Positions 7,323 through 13,548 of a stretch of 36,315 nt of DNA are shown here, piece by piece (positions within the stretch are counted from its first letter, which is position 1; the number at the start of each line of letters is the position of its first letter). Both the position numbers and the translations under genes were made by a program. The notes beneath the pieces were generated by a model. It saw only the letters and a program-made list of their open reading frames with translations. It had not been told where the DNA came from and did not search any database. Source of the stretch: a virus; the IMG/VR virus record IMGVR_UViG_3300023239_000003, positions 1 through 36,315 of that record; one strand, given 5' to 3'.

Positions 7323-7523
7323 ATGAAACAATGTAAAATATGTAATGATAAACCAAAAGAAATTCATAAAGGCTTTTTAGTTTATATGGGTGTTAATATT
7401 TGCAAACCTTGCATGGATAAGTTTGGAAATTATTTTCATGACAAAATTGGTACTTATCCAAACAATTATATTGCTACTGATTATTTTTATTTAAAAGACA
7501 ATATTAATAAAGGGGGGAAATAA
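7323..7523 (+). CDS. Small zinc-ribbon-like protein
   Basis: The 66-residue protein starts at ATG 7323, chosen over the upstream ATG at 7293 because AAAGGA lies just before it. Two Cys pairs, CKIC near the N-terminus and CKPC about 27 residues later, should bind one zinc. No family recognised. It is the first gene of the rightward island and ends two bases before the next gene. A small DNA-, RNA- or protein-binding early factor is likely. Confidence 0.7.
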   Translation: MKQCKICNDKPKEIHKGFLVYMGVNICKPCMDKFGNYFHDKIGTYPNNYIATDYFYLKDNINKGGK

Positions 7524-7525
7524 TT

Positions 7526-7765
7526 ATGACAATTAGCTACAACGAAAAACACCTATTAAAAAATGTTATTTCTAAATATAAAACATTGCATGATTTTAAT
7601 CGTTTTACTGATTGGAATAATAGCAATAATTTTAGTGATGAATTTCATTCTAAATTTACTGATCTTTATAATTCAATAGAGCATGAAAAAAACATTAAAA
7701 AAGATTTAGACAATGATTACTCTATACAACAAAAAAGATTGTATTCAGATGATATTATCGCCTAA
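7526..7765 (+). CDS. Small hypothetical protein
   Basis: This 79-residue protein is rich in Asn, Lys, Asp and aromatics, predicted helical, with no membrane segment or motif that I recognise. The ATG at 7526 follows a G-rich ribosome site (AAGGGGGG) that overlaps the end of the preceding gene, so the two are probably coupled. Confidence 0.6.
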   Translation: MTISYNEKHLLKNVISKYKTLHDFNRFTDWNNSNNFSDEFHSKFTDLYNSIEHEKNIKKDLDNDYSIQQKRLYSDDIIA

Positions 7766-7826
7766 ATTTAGCCTTAAAACTATGAAAAAAAACAATATGA
7801 TTAAATTAACCAAAAAAAAGGAAACT

Positions 7827-8039
7827 ATGAAAAAAACATTTAAAATAAGTGTTGCAAAATTTCATTCATGGGTAAAAGAAAACACTTGTGAAAAATTAAG
7901 AAAACAAGAATTAACCGTAAAAGCTAAAGATTGGATTGACGCAATAATTGAGCACGACAAGGTTTTTAGAAATAATACTGATATTGAGAGTTATATGCTT
8001 ATTAGTGAAGATGGAATTTCTATAACACAATTAAAATAA
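7827..8039 (+). CDS. Small hypothetical protein with stereotyped ribosome site
   Basis: The frame is open from 7713, but the start at ATG 7827 is preferred: it carries the AAAGGAAACTATGAA cassette that recurs through this island. The 70-residue product has a basic helical first half (MKKTFKISVAKFHSWVKE) and an acidic second half. Function unknown. A hairpin repeat begins immediately after the stop. Confidence 0.65.
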   Translation: MKKTFKISVAKFHSWVKENTCEKLRKQELTVKAKDWIDAIIEHDKVFRNNTDIESYMLISEDGISITQLK

Positions 8040-8040
8040 T

Positions 8041-8100
8041 AAAATTTTAAGGGGTCTTTATAGACCCTTTAGAGATTTATTATAAAATAAATCATAACCA
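8041..8100 (+). repeat. Hairpin repeat, copy A
   Basis: About 60 bp, nearly identical to 8277-8340. It holds a hairpin (AAGGG-G-TCT, loop TTAT, AGACCCTT; 8049-8069), the conserved GATTTATTATAAAATA and an A-rich run into the next ribosome site. Relative to copy B one stem pair changes on both sides (TCT/AGA versus TCC/GGA), so pairing is preserved. Only a short T-run follows, so it may be a weak terminator or processing hairpin. TATAAAAT (8081-8088) resembles a -10 box, but no -35 is evident. Confidence 0.6.
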
Positions 8101-8113
8101 AAAAAAGGAAACT

Positions 8114-8272
8114 ATGAAAAAAATAAGATCAAAAAAAAGCAACTTACTTAACTATTTTATAGTTGATCATAAAAATTTAAGTAAAGATTATTTAAAAAGC
8201 TGTAATCAGTTTTTTAAAAGTGATCTTTTTAAAAGTAATGATTTAAAGGGTGTTAAAAAATTAAGTTGGTAG
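8114..8272 (+). CDS. Small basic protein between the two hairpin repeats
   Basis: A 52-residue Lys/Ser-rich protein starting MKKIRSKKSNLLNYFIVDHK and ending KKLSW. ATG 8114 follows a perfect AAAAAAGGAAACT ribosome cassette. The gene fills the space between the two hairpin repeats, so hairpin plus gene looks like one cassette. No recognised family. Confidence 0.6.
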   Translation: MKKIRSKKSNLLNYFIVDHKNLSKDYLKSCNQFFKSDLFKSNDLKGVKKLSW

Positions 8273-8276
8273 TAAT

Positions 8277-8340
8277 AAAACTTTAAGGGGTCCTAAACGG
8301 GACCCTTTAGGGATTTATTATAAAATAGATCACAACTAAC
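8277..8340 (+). repeat. Hairpin repeat, copy B
   Basis: Second copy of the element at 8041-8100. The hairpin is AAGGG-G-TCC, loop TAAACG, GGACCCTT (8285-8307), with the same bulged G and a compensatory C-G pair. The downstream GATTTATTATAAAATA is unchanged (TATAAAAT at 8319-8326). Conservation of the stem and flank with a changed loop points to a selected RNA structure. Confidence 0.6.
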
Positions 8341-8354
8341 AATAGGAACTAAAA

Positions 8355-8576
8355 ATGGATAACTTTAAAAATGCTTTTATACAATATGGACTAGATCATG
8401 GACATATTAAACCAATAAAAGAAATTGTTAAAAAATACAAAATAATTAAATTTAGAAAATCCGGAACTCAAAAAGTTATGGAAACAAATTTAAATTTAGA
8501 TGAAGCTAAAAGGTATTGTAGTAGACCGGACACCAAAGGCAAAAATTGGTTCTGTGGTTTTACTCAACAAAATTAA
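8355..8576 (+). CDS. Small phage protein with DEAKRYCSRPDT...WFCGF signature
   Basis: The 73-residue protein matches a widespread but uncharacterised pattern of small phage proteins: a beta strand pair (YKIIKFRKSG, about 29-38), a hydrophobic helix start with LNLDEAKRYC (about 47-56), RPDTKG, then W-F-x-G-F at the C-terminus. AGGAAC precedes the ATG. No enzymatic residues are obvious. It is the first gene after hairpin repeat B. Confidence 0.7.
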   Translation: MDNFKNAFIQYGLDHGHIKPIKEIVKKYKIIKFRKSGTQKVMETNLNLDEAKRYCSRPDTKGKNWFCGFTQQN

Positions 8577-8634
8577 TGCCTAATTTAAGCCATAATAATA
8601 ATTATAATAAAAACAACTAACAAAAAAGGAAACT

Positions 8635-9060
8635 ATGAACAAAGAACAAAAACAAATCAAAAAAAGAATAGATCAAGCATATAGCAAATTACACGTACTA
8701 AGCAACATCACATGGACACCATACAGAGATGAAATCTTTGATATGAATAAAAAAGATGAAAAAAGACACAGATTTAATAGACCGTCAAGCGACTTTGAAG
8801 CATCTATTAATGATTGTGCAAAGATGTTTACAGTAAAAAATATTGCTGAAAGTCTTTTAAATATTGAGAAATGGAAAGTAAAAGATTTAATCAATATTAG
8901 AAAATCAGCTTTATATTCTCAATCAGTTGTAGAAAATTACAAAGATAAAATTGTAGAAGCATGGAAAGATGAAGATTTAAAATACCTTGCTGATTTAGAT
9001 TATATCGCTTTGATTGATTGGAAACATTACACAGAAATAGAACAAAGAAAGGTTGCATAA
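8635..9060 (+). CDS. Hypothetical helical protein
   Basis: At 141 residues this is the longest gene of the rightward island. It is predicted almost wholly helical, Lys/Glu/Asp-rich with several Trp residues, without Cys pairs or membrane segments. The stereotyped AAAAAAGGAAACT site precedes ATG 8635. I recognise no family. Soluble and of unknown role, possibly host takeover. Confidence 0.65.
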   Translation: MNKEQKQIKKRIDQAYSKLHVLSNITWTPYRDEIFDMNKKDEKRHRFNRPSSDFEASINDCAKMFTVKNIAESLLNIEKWKVKDLINIRKSALYSQSVVENYKDKIVEAWKDEDLKYLADLDYIALIDWKHYTEIEQRKVA

Positions 9061-9062
9061 TT

Positions 9063-9257
9063 ATGATAGTAAATAATAATTCTTATGGTGTAGTTTGTGG
9101 ACCAGACAATATTTACACAGACGTTTCAAGGACCTTAAAAGGTGCAAAAAGATATGCAACTAATCATAGCTTTGATAAAGTCGGAATAAGATATAATTCT
9201 GGTTATGTGTGTAAGGTTGTAGCAACAAAAATAAATAATAAATGGAAAGGGATATAA
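9063..9257 (+). CDS. Small hypothetical protein
   Basis: A 64-residue mixed alpha/beta protein. ATG 9063 is chosen over upstream in-frame ATG 9018, which lies inside the previous gene; AAAGG is spaced correctly. It contains RTLKGAKRYATNH (a helix) and a C-terminal strand region ending KINNKWKGI. Its stop overlaps the next start (TAATG). No function assigned. Confidence 0.6.
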   Translation: MIVNNNSYGVVCGPDNIYTDVSRTLKGAKRYATNHSFDKVGIRYNSGYVCKVVATKINNKWKGI

Positions 9258-9403
9258 TGACAATAGACAAAAATCTAGAGGGTGCATGGCGTATTTGTGA
9301 AAATATAAATGGGTACTTGGAAACACAAGTATATTATTTTTATACAAAAAAAGACGCAATAAGAAAGTTTAGAGAACATAAAAAAGCCATAATTAACAAA
9401 TAA
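9257..9403 (+). CDS. Small protein with YTKKDAIRKFREH motif
   Basis: A 48-residue protein translated from a TAATG overlap with the previous gene. The C-terminal YFYTKKDAIRKFREH resembles the short YTKxxAxxxFR stretch seen in other small phage proteins of unknown function. The first half is probably a beta hairpin. Coupled translation and a plausible ribosome site (AAAGGGA) support it. Confidence 0.6.
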   Translation: MTIDKNLEGAWRICENINGYLETQVYYFYTKKDAIRKFREHKKAIINK

Positions 9404-9413
9404 AAAGGGAACT

Positions 9414-9626
9414 ATGAAAATAAAATGTATAAAATGTAATAAAAAACATGATGAAGAAAATATTTGTTTAAGCATAAATGATATTATTGAAAGTCATGTA
9501 AAAGAAAAAACAATAAATGATTTTGAAAAAAATTATTTACAAGGCATGAGTATTGAAAACGCTTTTTGTGGTACTTGTGCAAGTCAATCATTAAAAATAA
9601 TGGAAAGGGAACTATGCAAAAACTAA
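9414..9626 (+). CDS. Small zinc-ribbon-like protein
   Basis: A 70-residue protein with an N-terminal CIKC pair (about residues 5-8) and a C-terminal CGTC pair (about 52-55), separated by an acidic helical segment. It is a candidate zinc ribbon. AAAAAGGGAACT precedes the ATG, and the last 13 bases overlap the next gene. Function unknown. Confidence 0.65.
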   Translation: MKIKCIKCNKKHDEENICLSINDIIESHVKEKTINDFEKNYLQGMSIENAFCGTCASQSLKIMERELCKN

Positions 9627-9784
9627 AAAACAAACTAGATGACTTGTTAAAAATAGAAGAAGAAAACAAAGTAAAACAGCAACAATTAGAGCAAGTAAAG
9701 TTAAAAGGCTTATATGAAATGCTTGACTTTGTACCATTGCCACAAGATTTAATGGATAATTCAAATACAGATTGGGAAGATTAA
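9614..9784 (+). CDS. Small coiled-coil protein
   Basis: ATG 9614 is used because AAAGGGAACT sits directly before it; the frame is open from 9566 but that part lies within the preceding gene. The 56-residue product is an N-terminal coiled coil (about 1-35, with K/E/Q heptads) and an acidic C-terminus with PLPQD and a terminal DWED. Its stop TAA overlaps the next ATG by one base. Unknown function. Confidence 0.6.
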   Translation: MQKLKNKLDDLLKIEEENKVKQQQLEQVKLKGLYEMLDFVPLPQDLMDNSNTDWED

Positions 9785-9949
9785 ATGAAAGTTAAAAACT
9801 TAATAGAAAGATTAAAACGATTTGACCAAAATAAAGAAATTGTTTTTTACAATGACCAATTAGAAAATATGTGGGAATGTGACATTGAAGATGACGCTTG
9901 TAATAATGATGATGTTGTTATTACAATTTATAATGAGGAAAATAAATAA
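9785..9949 (+). CDS. Small acidic protein
   Basis: A 54-residue protein beginning MKVKNLIERLKRFDQNKEIV. The start resembles a frequent short phage family with a helix followed by strand pairs (L-x-x-L-x-x-F-D-x-x-x-E-V pattern). The second half is strongly acidic. Translation is coupled to the previous gene by a one-base overlap. Function unknown. Confidence 0.6.
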   Translation: MKVKNLIERLKRFDQNKEIVFYNDQLENMWECDIEDDACNNDDVVITIYNEENK

Positions 9950-10021
9950 ATGACTAGCTTAAATTTTTTTTGCTTAGTCATGGTTTTATTTTTAATGATA
10001 GTATCAACAATAACAATATAA
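9950..10021 (+). CDS. Putative 23-residue membrane peptide
   Basis: The ATG follows the previous stop with no gap. After MTSLN the peptide is one hydrophobic stretch of about 18 residues (FFCLVMVLFLMIVSTITI), long enough to cross a membrane. It could be a membrane-active early peptide. The evidence is only its composition and tight packing in the operon, so it could also be a chance ORF. Confidence 0.35.
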   Translation: MTSLNFFCLVMVLFLMIVSTITI

Positions 10022-10035
10022 CAAGGGAATTAAGT

Positions 10036-10212
10036 ATGAATAAAAAAATAAAAGATATGATAATATTTGATAAAATAACTGATGTTAGAACTGAAAAACA
10101 AGTTATTTTATTGGATATAAATAATACTTTATGGAATATAAAAACTTACATTAAAAATAAATATCCAACTTTAAATATAGAAATAATAAATGAGGGTATG
10201 GGGGATAGATGA
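10036..10212 (+). CDS. Small hypothetical protein
   Basis: ATG 10036 follows an AAGGGA ribosome site; the upstream in-frame ATG at 9970 lies within the membrane-peptide ORF. The 58-residue product is Ile/Lys/Asn-rich with alternating hydrophobic strands and no motif that I recognise. Its TGA stop overlaps the next ATG (ATGA). Confidence 0.55.
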   Translation: MNKKIKDMIIFDKITDVRTEKQVILLDINNTLWNIKTYIKNKYPTLNIEIINEGMGDR

Positions 10213-10376
10213 TTGCATTTGAACAAAAAAGACAAGAACTAATAAAAGACAAATTAAAAAGACCTATTTACAATGGTTGTAATGATGATTTTTATAAATT
10301 ATGGAAAAACAAACATGATGATTATGTTAAAAATTGTTTTATAGAAAATCAAATACAAAAACTTTATGACAACTAA
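10209..10376 (+). CDS. Small hypothetical protein
   Basis: A 55-residue basic, probably helical protein translated from an ATGA overlap with the previous gene. It holds two Cys and several aromatic residues but no paired Cys motif. No family recognised. Support comes from coupling and from a G-rich ribosome site (GGGGG) inside the upstream gene. Confidence 0.5.
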   Translation: MIAFEQKRQELIKDKLKRPIYNGCNDDFYKLWKNKHDDYVKNCFIENQIQKLYDN

Positions 10377-10503
10377 ACAATTACAAAAACAAAATTTAGA
10401 TGAGTTAATGAAACAAACTCTTTTAAATATATTAAGTGCTAAGGGAATAATTTACACTTACTATAAAAATAACAAACTAACAAAAAAGGGAAAATATGAA
10501 TAA
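10366..10503 (+). CDS. Putative small basic protein
   Basis: A 45-residue ORF overlapping its neighbours at both ends (11 bases upstream, 8 downstream). It starts MTTKQLQKQNLDELMKQT, helical and Gln/Lys-rich. There is no good ribosome site, and its last codons run through the next gene's ribosome cassette, so this is a tentative call. Confidence 0.35.
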   Translation: MTTKQLQKQNLDELMKQTLLNILSAKGIIYTYYKNNKLTKKGKYE

Positions 10504-10684
10504 AGAAAAAGCAAGTACGATAGCTGATGAACTATATTTTATGTTTATAGACAGTTTACATGATGATGTTGCAGTTGAGTATGTTGAAACAGACCCAGAC
10601 AATGATGATGGTGGAACTAGGAACACAGAAAAAGGTAGTGAGCTTTATTATAATATTGAAAATATAATAGAAAATATAAAATAA
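10496..10684 (+). CDS. Small very acidic protein
   Basis: A 62-residue protein with a strongly acidic middle (DDVAVEYVETDPDNDDGG, about 23-40) after a helical start. AAAAAAGGGAAAAT precedes the ATG. Strong negative charge in an early phage protein can indicate DNA mimicry or inhibition of a host nucleic-acid enzyme, but nothing here proves that. No family recognised. Confidence 0.6.
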   Translation: MNKEKASTIADELYFMFIDSLHDDVAVEYVETDPDNDDGGTRNTEKGSELYYNIENIIENIK

Positions 10685-10697
10685 CAAAAAGGAAACT

Positions 10698-10871
10698 ATG
10701 AAAAAATATAAAGTTTATGTATCATTTAGAGAAAGATATGAAGTTGAAGTTGAAGCAAAAGATAGAAAACAAGCCGAAGATATTGCCGTAAATAATACAA
10801 AAGTAAATTTAATTAGTATAGGTGATTTTGATGATGGTTTATGGGTTGATGAAGTTGATGAACTAGATTAA
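10698..10871 (+). CDS. DpnD/PcfM-like small protein
   Basis: The 57-residue protein has two N-terminal strands (KKYKVYVSFRERYEVEVEA, about 2-20) and a helix (DRKQAEDIAVNNTK, about 22-35), an arrangement like the DpnD/PcfM-type C-terminal fold found in small phage and plasmid proteins. An acidic tail follows. AAAAAGGAAACT precedes the ATG. Last gene of the rightward island; its stop codon shares the palindrome TTAA (10868-10871) with the stop of the convergent terminase small subunit gene. Confidence 0.65.
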   Translation: MKKYKVYVSFRERYEVEVEAKDRKQAEDIAVNNTKVNLISIGDFDDGLWVDEVDELD

Positions 10872-11401
10872 CTTTTATTAGGTGTAGGCACATCAACGTC
10901 TGTTGCGTTTACATCTATAATATCGCTATCACTTTCCCAGCTAATAGTCATTTCAGTTTTTTGATCTACTTTCTGGACCTTATTATCTGAATATAAATCA
11001 GTAATTTTACCGGCAATCCATTTAACAAAATCAGCTTTTCTAGTTATCCATAGTATTTGATTAGGGTTTTCAAGTTCTTGATGATTAAATATTTCAAGCA
11101 ATCTATCAATAGAAGTTTGAATACCTAACTTTCTAGCGTCTAATACTTCTTGTTCAATCTCGGGATTTTTTTTTAAGATAGAGTAAAATTTCCCTAAGCT
11201 GATCCCCATTGGGTTTGTGATTTTGGATTCTATACAATGAGTTAATGTATTTCCCTCTACTAATGAATCTAGTATGGTAGGTAGATTTTTCTTTATTGTC
11301 AATTCTAGGTCTAAGTTTTTCTTCATAGTAGGTGTTAAAGGCTTCTTCGGTAAGGTCTTTGAACTGTTTAAGTTTTCTAAGTTGCTTTTTTCTAGTGTCA
11401 T
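10868..11401 (-). CDS. Probable terminase small subunit
   Basis: The open frame gives 177 residues from 11401; a later in-frame ATG near 11326 would also keep the core. A helix-turn-helix-like segment (about 45-80) is followed by EIEQEVLDARKLGIQ (about 81-95) and ITRKADFVKWIAGKITDLYSD (about 118-138). That layout is typical of Sf6-type small terminase subunits, in which a charged helix precedes a W/Y-rich segment and a beta tail. It should recognise phage DNA and regulate TerL. It is separated from terL by the rightward island and overlaps the upstream gene by up to 248 bases in another frame. Confidence 0.62.
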   Translation of the reverse strand: MTLEKSNLENLNSSKTLPKKPLTPTMKKNLDLELTIKKNLPTILDSLVEGNTLTHCIESKITNPMGISLGKFYSILKKNPEIEQEVLDARKLGIQTSIDRLLEIFNHQELENPNQILWITRKADFVKWIAGKITDLYSDNKVQKVDQKTEMTISWESDSDIIDVNATDVDVPTPNKS

Positions 11402-11558
11402 GTGTATAGTTCGGTTTTTGAAATCCTAATATATTCTGAAAGCCATGAAAACGACAGAAGTATTTGTTATTTTTACACAAAAACCCCTTAGCTAAACAAG
11501 GTTTGCCATCACGTCTAAGAGATTGACAGAATACTTTTGATTTAGGTCTACCAGCCAT
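11154..11558 (-). CDS. Cys/His zinc-motif protein, overlapping the terminase small subunit
   Basis: This 134-residue protein starts MAGRPKSKVFCQSLRRDGKP and carries C11, C21, C28, C35 and H38 in a CQSL...CLA...C...CRFHG pattern. It resembles the short HGG-type zinc proteins often found next to small terminase genes. Residues after about 53 are encoded by DNA that also encodes the terminase small subunit N-terminus in the +1 frame. The start overlaps the previous stop (TAATG). Either true overprinting or a frameshift junction could explain this. The zinc segment is the most secure part. Confidence 0.6.
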   Translation of the reverse strand: MAGRPKSKVFCQSLRRDGKPCLAKGFLCKNNKYFCRFHGFQNILGFQKPNYTHDTRKKQLRKLKQFKDLTEEAFNTYYEEKLRPRIDNKEKSTYHTRFISRGKYINSLYRIQNHKPNGDQLREILLYLKKKSRD

Positions 11559-12253
11559 TATTTCTTTGGGTTGCCTTTATAGTCTAAATTATTTCTTTTA
11601 TTAAATTGAACTTTCTCTCTGTATCTAGGATTAGATTGCTTTTTAATTTTAGTCAGCTCATTTATTATCTTTTGTGGGTGAACATAACTTTTAGTATTTT
11701 CAGCAATCAATTCCTCTTTCCTATTTATAGCAAGTTTTACATAGTATGGATTCTTAGTATCCTCTATTAGTTCTTCGGGGGGGAGCTTCGCTAAATGGTC
11801 TATTATAGATTCTTTATCACCTTTATAAGTACCTATTATTTTATCTATATTATTAATGTTTAATGCTTCTACTAATACTGATCTTTTTTTCACATAAGGG
11901 TGATCTAAATTATACATTTTTGATTTAGGAGTGTATAAAATTGATCCATCTGATTCTGATTTTAAGAATATCTCATTAACCTTATAAGATTTACCAGACC
12001 TACCTCGCACAGTAGATATGATGTTTAATTTCTCTAGGGTATCTAAGGTGCGTCTGACAGTTATTCTGGATAGTTTGGTGTCTTTAGCAACAGTTGAGTA
12101 TCTAAGTCCACATTCATAGTTATTCTTTTTCCAAGCATGTTTCATTAAAGATAAAAAGCAATTTAGTGCATGGGATTTTTTCACCCCAGATAGCTTGTCT
12201 AAGTGACCATAAATTTTATAAGTAATATGTAAGAAAGCACGACTATTTTGCAT
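11558..12253 (-). CDS. Winged-helix replication-initiator-like protein
   Basis: The 231-residue protein has an N-terminal winged-helix domain: a helical lead (1-50), the recognition core STVAKDTKLSRITVRRTLDT (about 54-73), and a wing with IISTVRGRSGKSYKV (about 79-93). A variable middle and a very basic C-terminus follow. This resembles phage replication initiators or replisome organisers of the O-protein type. With no phage polymerase or helicase, it is the best candidate for loading host replication enzymes; a transcription regulator is the alternative. Coupled at both ends: 11-base overlap upstream, TAATG downstream. Confidence 0.68.
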   Translation of the reverse strand: MQNSRAFLHITYKIYGHLDKLSGVKKSHALNCFLSLMKHAWKKNNYECGLRYSTVAKDTKLSRITVRRTLDTLEKLNIISTVRGRSGKSYKVNEIFLKSESDGSILYTPKSKMYNLDHPYVKKRSVLVEALNINNIDKIIGTYKGDKESIIDHLAKLPPEELIEDTKNPYYVKLAINRKEELIAENTKSYVHPQKIINELTKIKKQSNPRYREKVQFNKRNNLDYKGNPKK

Positions 12254-12626
12254 GGGTACAGACTTGTTTATGTTTGGAGTGGATTGATCTTAAAATGTCT
12301 ACCCACTCGGCTTCGCAATGGGTGTTTAATGGAGTTCTAATGGGGTGTACTTGAGCAACTCGGAACGATAGGGTATCGGTGGTCAATTTTTTGTAATAGA
12401 CCAAAAATACCGGCACATTTAAGGCTTTCCCAATGTGTTCTACAATGGTTGTATACTTTCGTTTAGTTTGGTTTACGTCATACAAATGCTCAATGATTGC
12501 AAGTGGATACCAGCAACCTTTATTCTGGCAAATTTCTACACTATCTACATCACACATAGCAATCCCATCATATTTTCTATGGAACTTACTATATAAGTCC
12601 TTATCAAAGTATTTAGCTTGACGCAT
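12243..12626 (-). CDS. Hypothetical protein with possible PD-(D/E)XK-like core
   Basis: A 127-residue protein. The segment CDVDSVEIC (25-33) followed by PLAIIEHL (41-48) and a helix-strand unit (VEHIGKALNVPVFLVYYKK, 62-80) loosely matches the D...E-x-x core and fold order of PD-(D/E)XK nucleases. The usual catalytic Lys after the Glu is not in place, so activity is doubtful. AAAAGGGGAAC precedes the ATG. It lies between small zinc/coiled-coil genes and the replication-initiator-like gene. Confidence 0.6.
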   Translation of the reverse strand: MRQAKYFDKDLYSKFHRKYDGIAMCDVDSVEICQNKGCWYPLAIIEHLYDVNQTKRKYTTIVEHIGKALNVPVFLVYYKKLTTDTLSFRVAQVHPIRTPLNTHCEAEWVDILRSIHSKHKQVCTHAK

Positions 12627-12643
12627 TGTTCCCCTTTTTATTA

Positions 12644-12802
12644 TTACTCTGTTTTTTCTAGTGCTTCTTTTAATCCTTTTATCTCTTCTCTTAATTTTTG
12701 TATTTGAAAATCTTTTATAGTAGCGTGAGTTTCAAGTAAATCTATTGTTTTTTTTAATTTCTCTATTTCTTCAGCATCTTCAAACATACCAGCGTTTGTC
12801 AT
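12644..12802 (-). CDS. Small coiled-coil protein
   Basis: A 52-residue protein, acidic then basic, with heptad-like Leu/Ile spacing over nearly its whole length (for example IEKLKKTIDLLETHATIKDF), so a parallel coiled coil is likely. It starts in an ATGA overlap with the zinc-ribbon gene upstream and has a GGAG ribosome site. No known function; an oligomerising partner for neighbouring early proteins is possible. Confidence 0.65.
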   Translation of the reverse strand: MTNAGMFEDAEEIEKLKKTIDLLETHATIKDFQIQKLREEIKGLKEALEKTE

Positions 12803-12957
12803 TTAGTCTCCTTTTTATTAGTAGATACTTCGTACCAAGCCTTACAATTATCGCACTCGTACATACTTGTTATTGTGTATTCTGAATCTGGATCAATATC
12901 CTCTGAATCAAAATCATTATTCCATCTAACTTCGGTGTCGCAAAAAAAACATTTCAT
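12799..12957 (-). CDS. Small zinc-ribbon protein
   Basis: A 52-residue protein with CFFC at residues 3-6 and CDNC near residue 36, a classic two-knuckle zinc ribbon spaced by an acidic segment (DFDSEDIDPDSE). It starts in a TAATG overlap with the upstream gene and ends in an ATGA overlap with the next. A protein- or nucleic-acid-binding early factor is likely; exact role unknown. Confidence 0.7.
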   Translation of the reverse strand: MKCFFCDTEVRWNNDFDSEDIDPDSEYTITSMYECDNCKAWYEVSTNKKETK

Positions 12958-13271
12958 TACACCCCCTTTATTTTTTTAATTGATACAATGACAGATGTTG
13001 GAATTATAACTGTGCTTCCAATATCTTCCATAGTAGATTTTTCTTTGCTCTCAATATAATCTCTAAATAATCTAGTCACACCTTTTTCTTGACTTAATAA
13101 ATAACCTTTAGATACAGCAACCGGCAATTTTTCTTTTTGTAAAACTTCCAAAGTAGACCAACCATCATCACCTTCAATATCAAGCCAACGAACTTCTACA
13201 AAAGAATAGGTAGATATATCTTTACTTAAATGTTTTGTTTTTTTAATTTTTAATTTTGTACCATGCTTCAT
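12957..13271 (-). CDS. Hypothetical early protein
   Basis: ATG 13271 is preferred to 13283 because GGAGA is then spaced about 7 bases away. The 104-residue protein is mixed alpha/beta, with KLKIKKTKHL near the start, an aromatic region (VEVRWLDIEGDDGWST) and a C-terminal Val/Ile strand region. It overlaps the end of the regulator gene by 29 bases in another frame. No family recognised. Confidence 0.65.
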   Translation of the reverse strand: MKHGTKLKIKKTKHLSKDISTYSFVEVRWLDIEGDDGWSTLEVLQKEKLPVAVSKGYLLSQEKGVTRLFRDYIESKEKSTMEDIGSTVIIPTSVIVSIKKIKGV

Positions 13272-13470
13272 ATAAGTCTCCAATTTTTACCTTGCCTTTA
13301 GTTATCTCTACTATTTTCTTAACCATTTCTGGATTAGGAAATCTTTTAACTCTAGCAGTTAAGCACCACCTATTGACGCTAGTTCCCGGATTTTGTCCAT
13401 CAAGTCCCAGCATTTGTCCAAAGACATAATAGGATAGCTTCTTATCTTTTCTATATTCTTCAAGTGTCAT
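13243..13470 (-). CDS. Cro/CI-like helix-turn-helix regulator
   Basis: ATG 13470 with AAAGGA just upstream is chosen over the longer frame to 13527, because the extra 19 codons would run through the promoter region. The 75-residue protein has a compact HTH: LSYYVFGQMLGLDGQNPGTS then VNRWC as turn and recognition helix, followed by RFPNPEMVKKIVEITKGKV and a C-terminal GDLYEAW, the layout of small Cro-type regulators. As first gene of the leftward early operon beside divergent promoters, it probably represses one or both. Confidence 0.75.
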   Translation of the reverse strand: MTLEEYRKDKKLSYYVFGQMLGLDGQNPGTSVNRWCLTARVKRFPNPEMVKKIVEITKGKVKIGDLYEAWYKIKN

Positions 13471-13499
13471 AATTCCTTTCTTTATTGATCTATTATAGA

Positions 13500-13527
13500 G
13501 GTATATATTATATATTTTATTTGACAA
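13500..13527 (-). promoter_or_regulatory. Candidate leftward early promoter
   Basis: On the minus strand TTGTCA (13527-13522) and TATACC (13505-13500) are 16 bases apart, upstream of the regulator gene. A better -10 (TATAAT, 13497-13492) lies a little downstream but lacks a -35 at normal spacing. The -35 overlaps that of the rightward promoter. Confidence 0.5.
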
Positions 13528-13548
13528 GTAATTTTTTTAGTTTATAAG
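13521..13548 (+). promoter_or_regulatory. Strong rightward early promoter
   Basis: TTGACA (13521-13526) and TATAAG (13543-13548) are 16 bases apart, close to the sigma70 consensus and the best promoter I found in the window. Transcription would begin near 13555, giving a short leader to the exonuclease gene at 13572. Confidence 0.75.

Noticed and set aside
9275-9475. Leftward ORFs within the small-gene island (also 8673-8894, 9135-9359, 9484-9669)
   Set aside because: Phe/Ile-rich antisense translations of Lys/Asn-rich genes; the rightward genes have ribosome sites.
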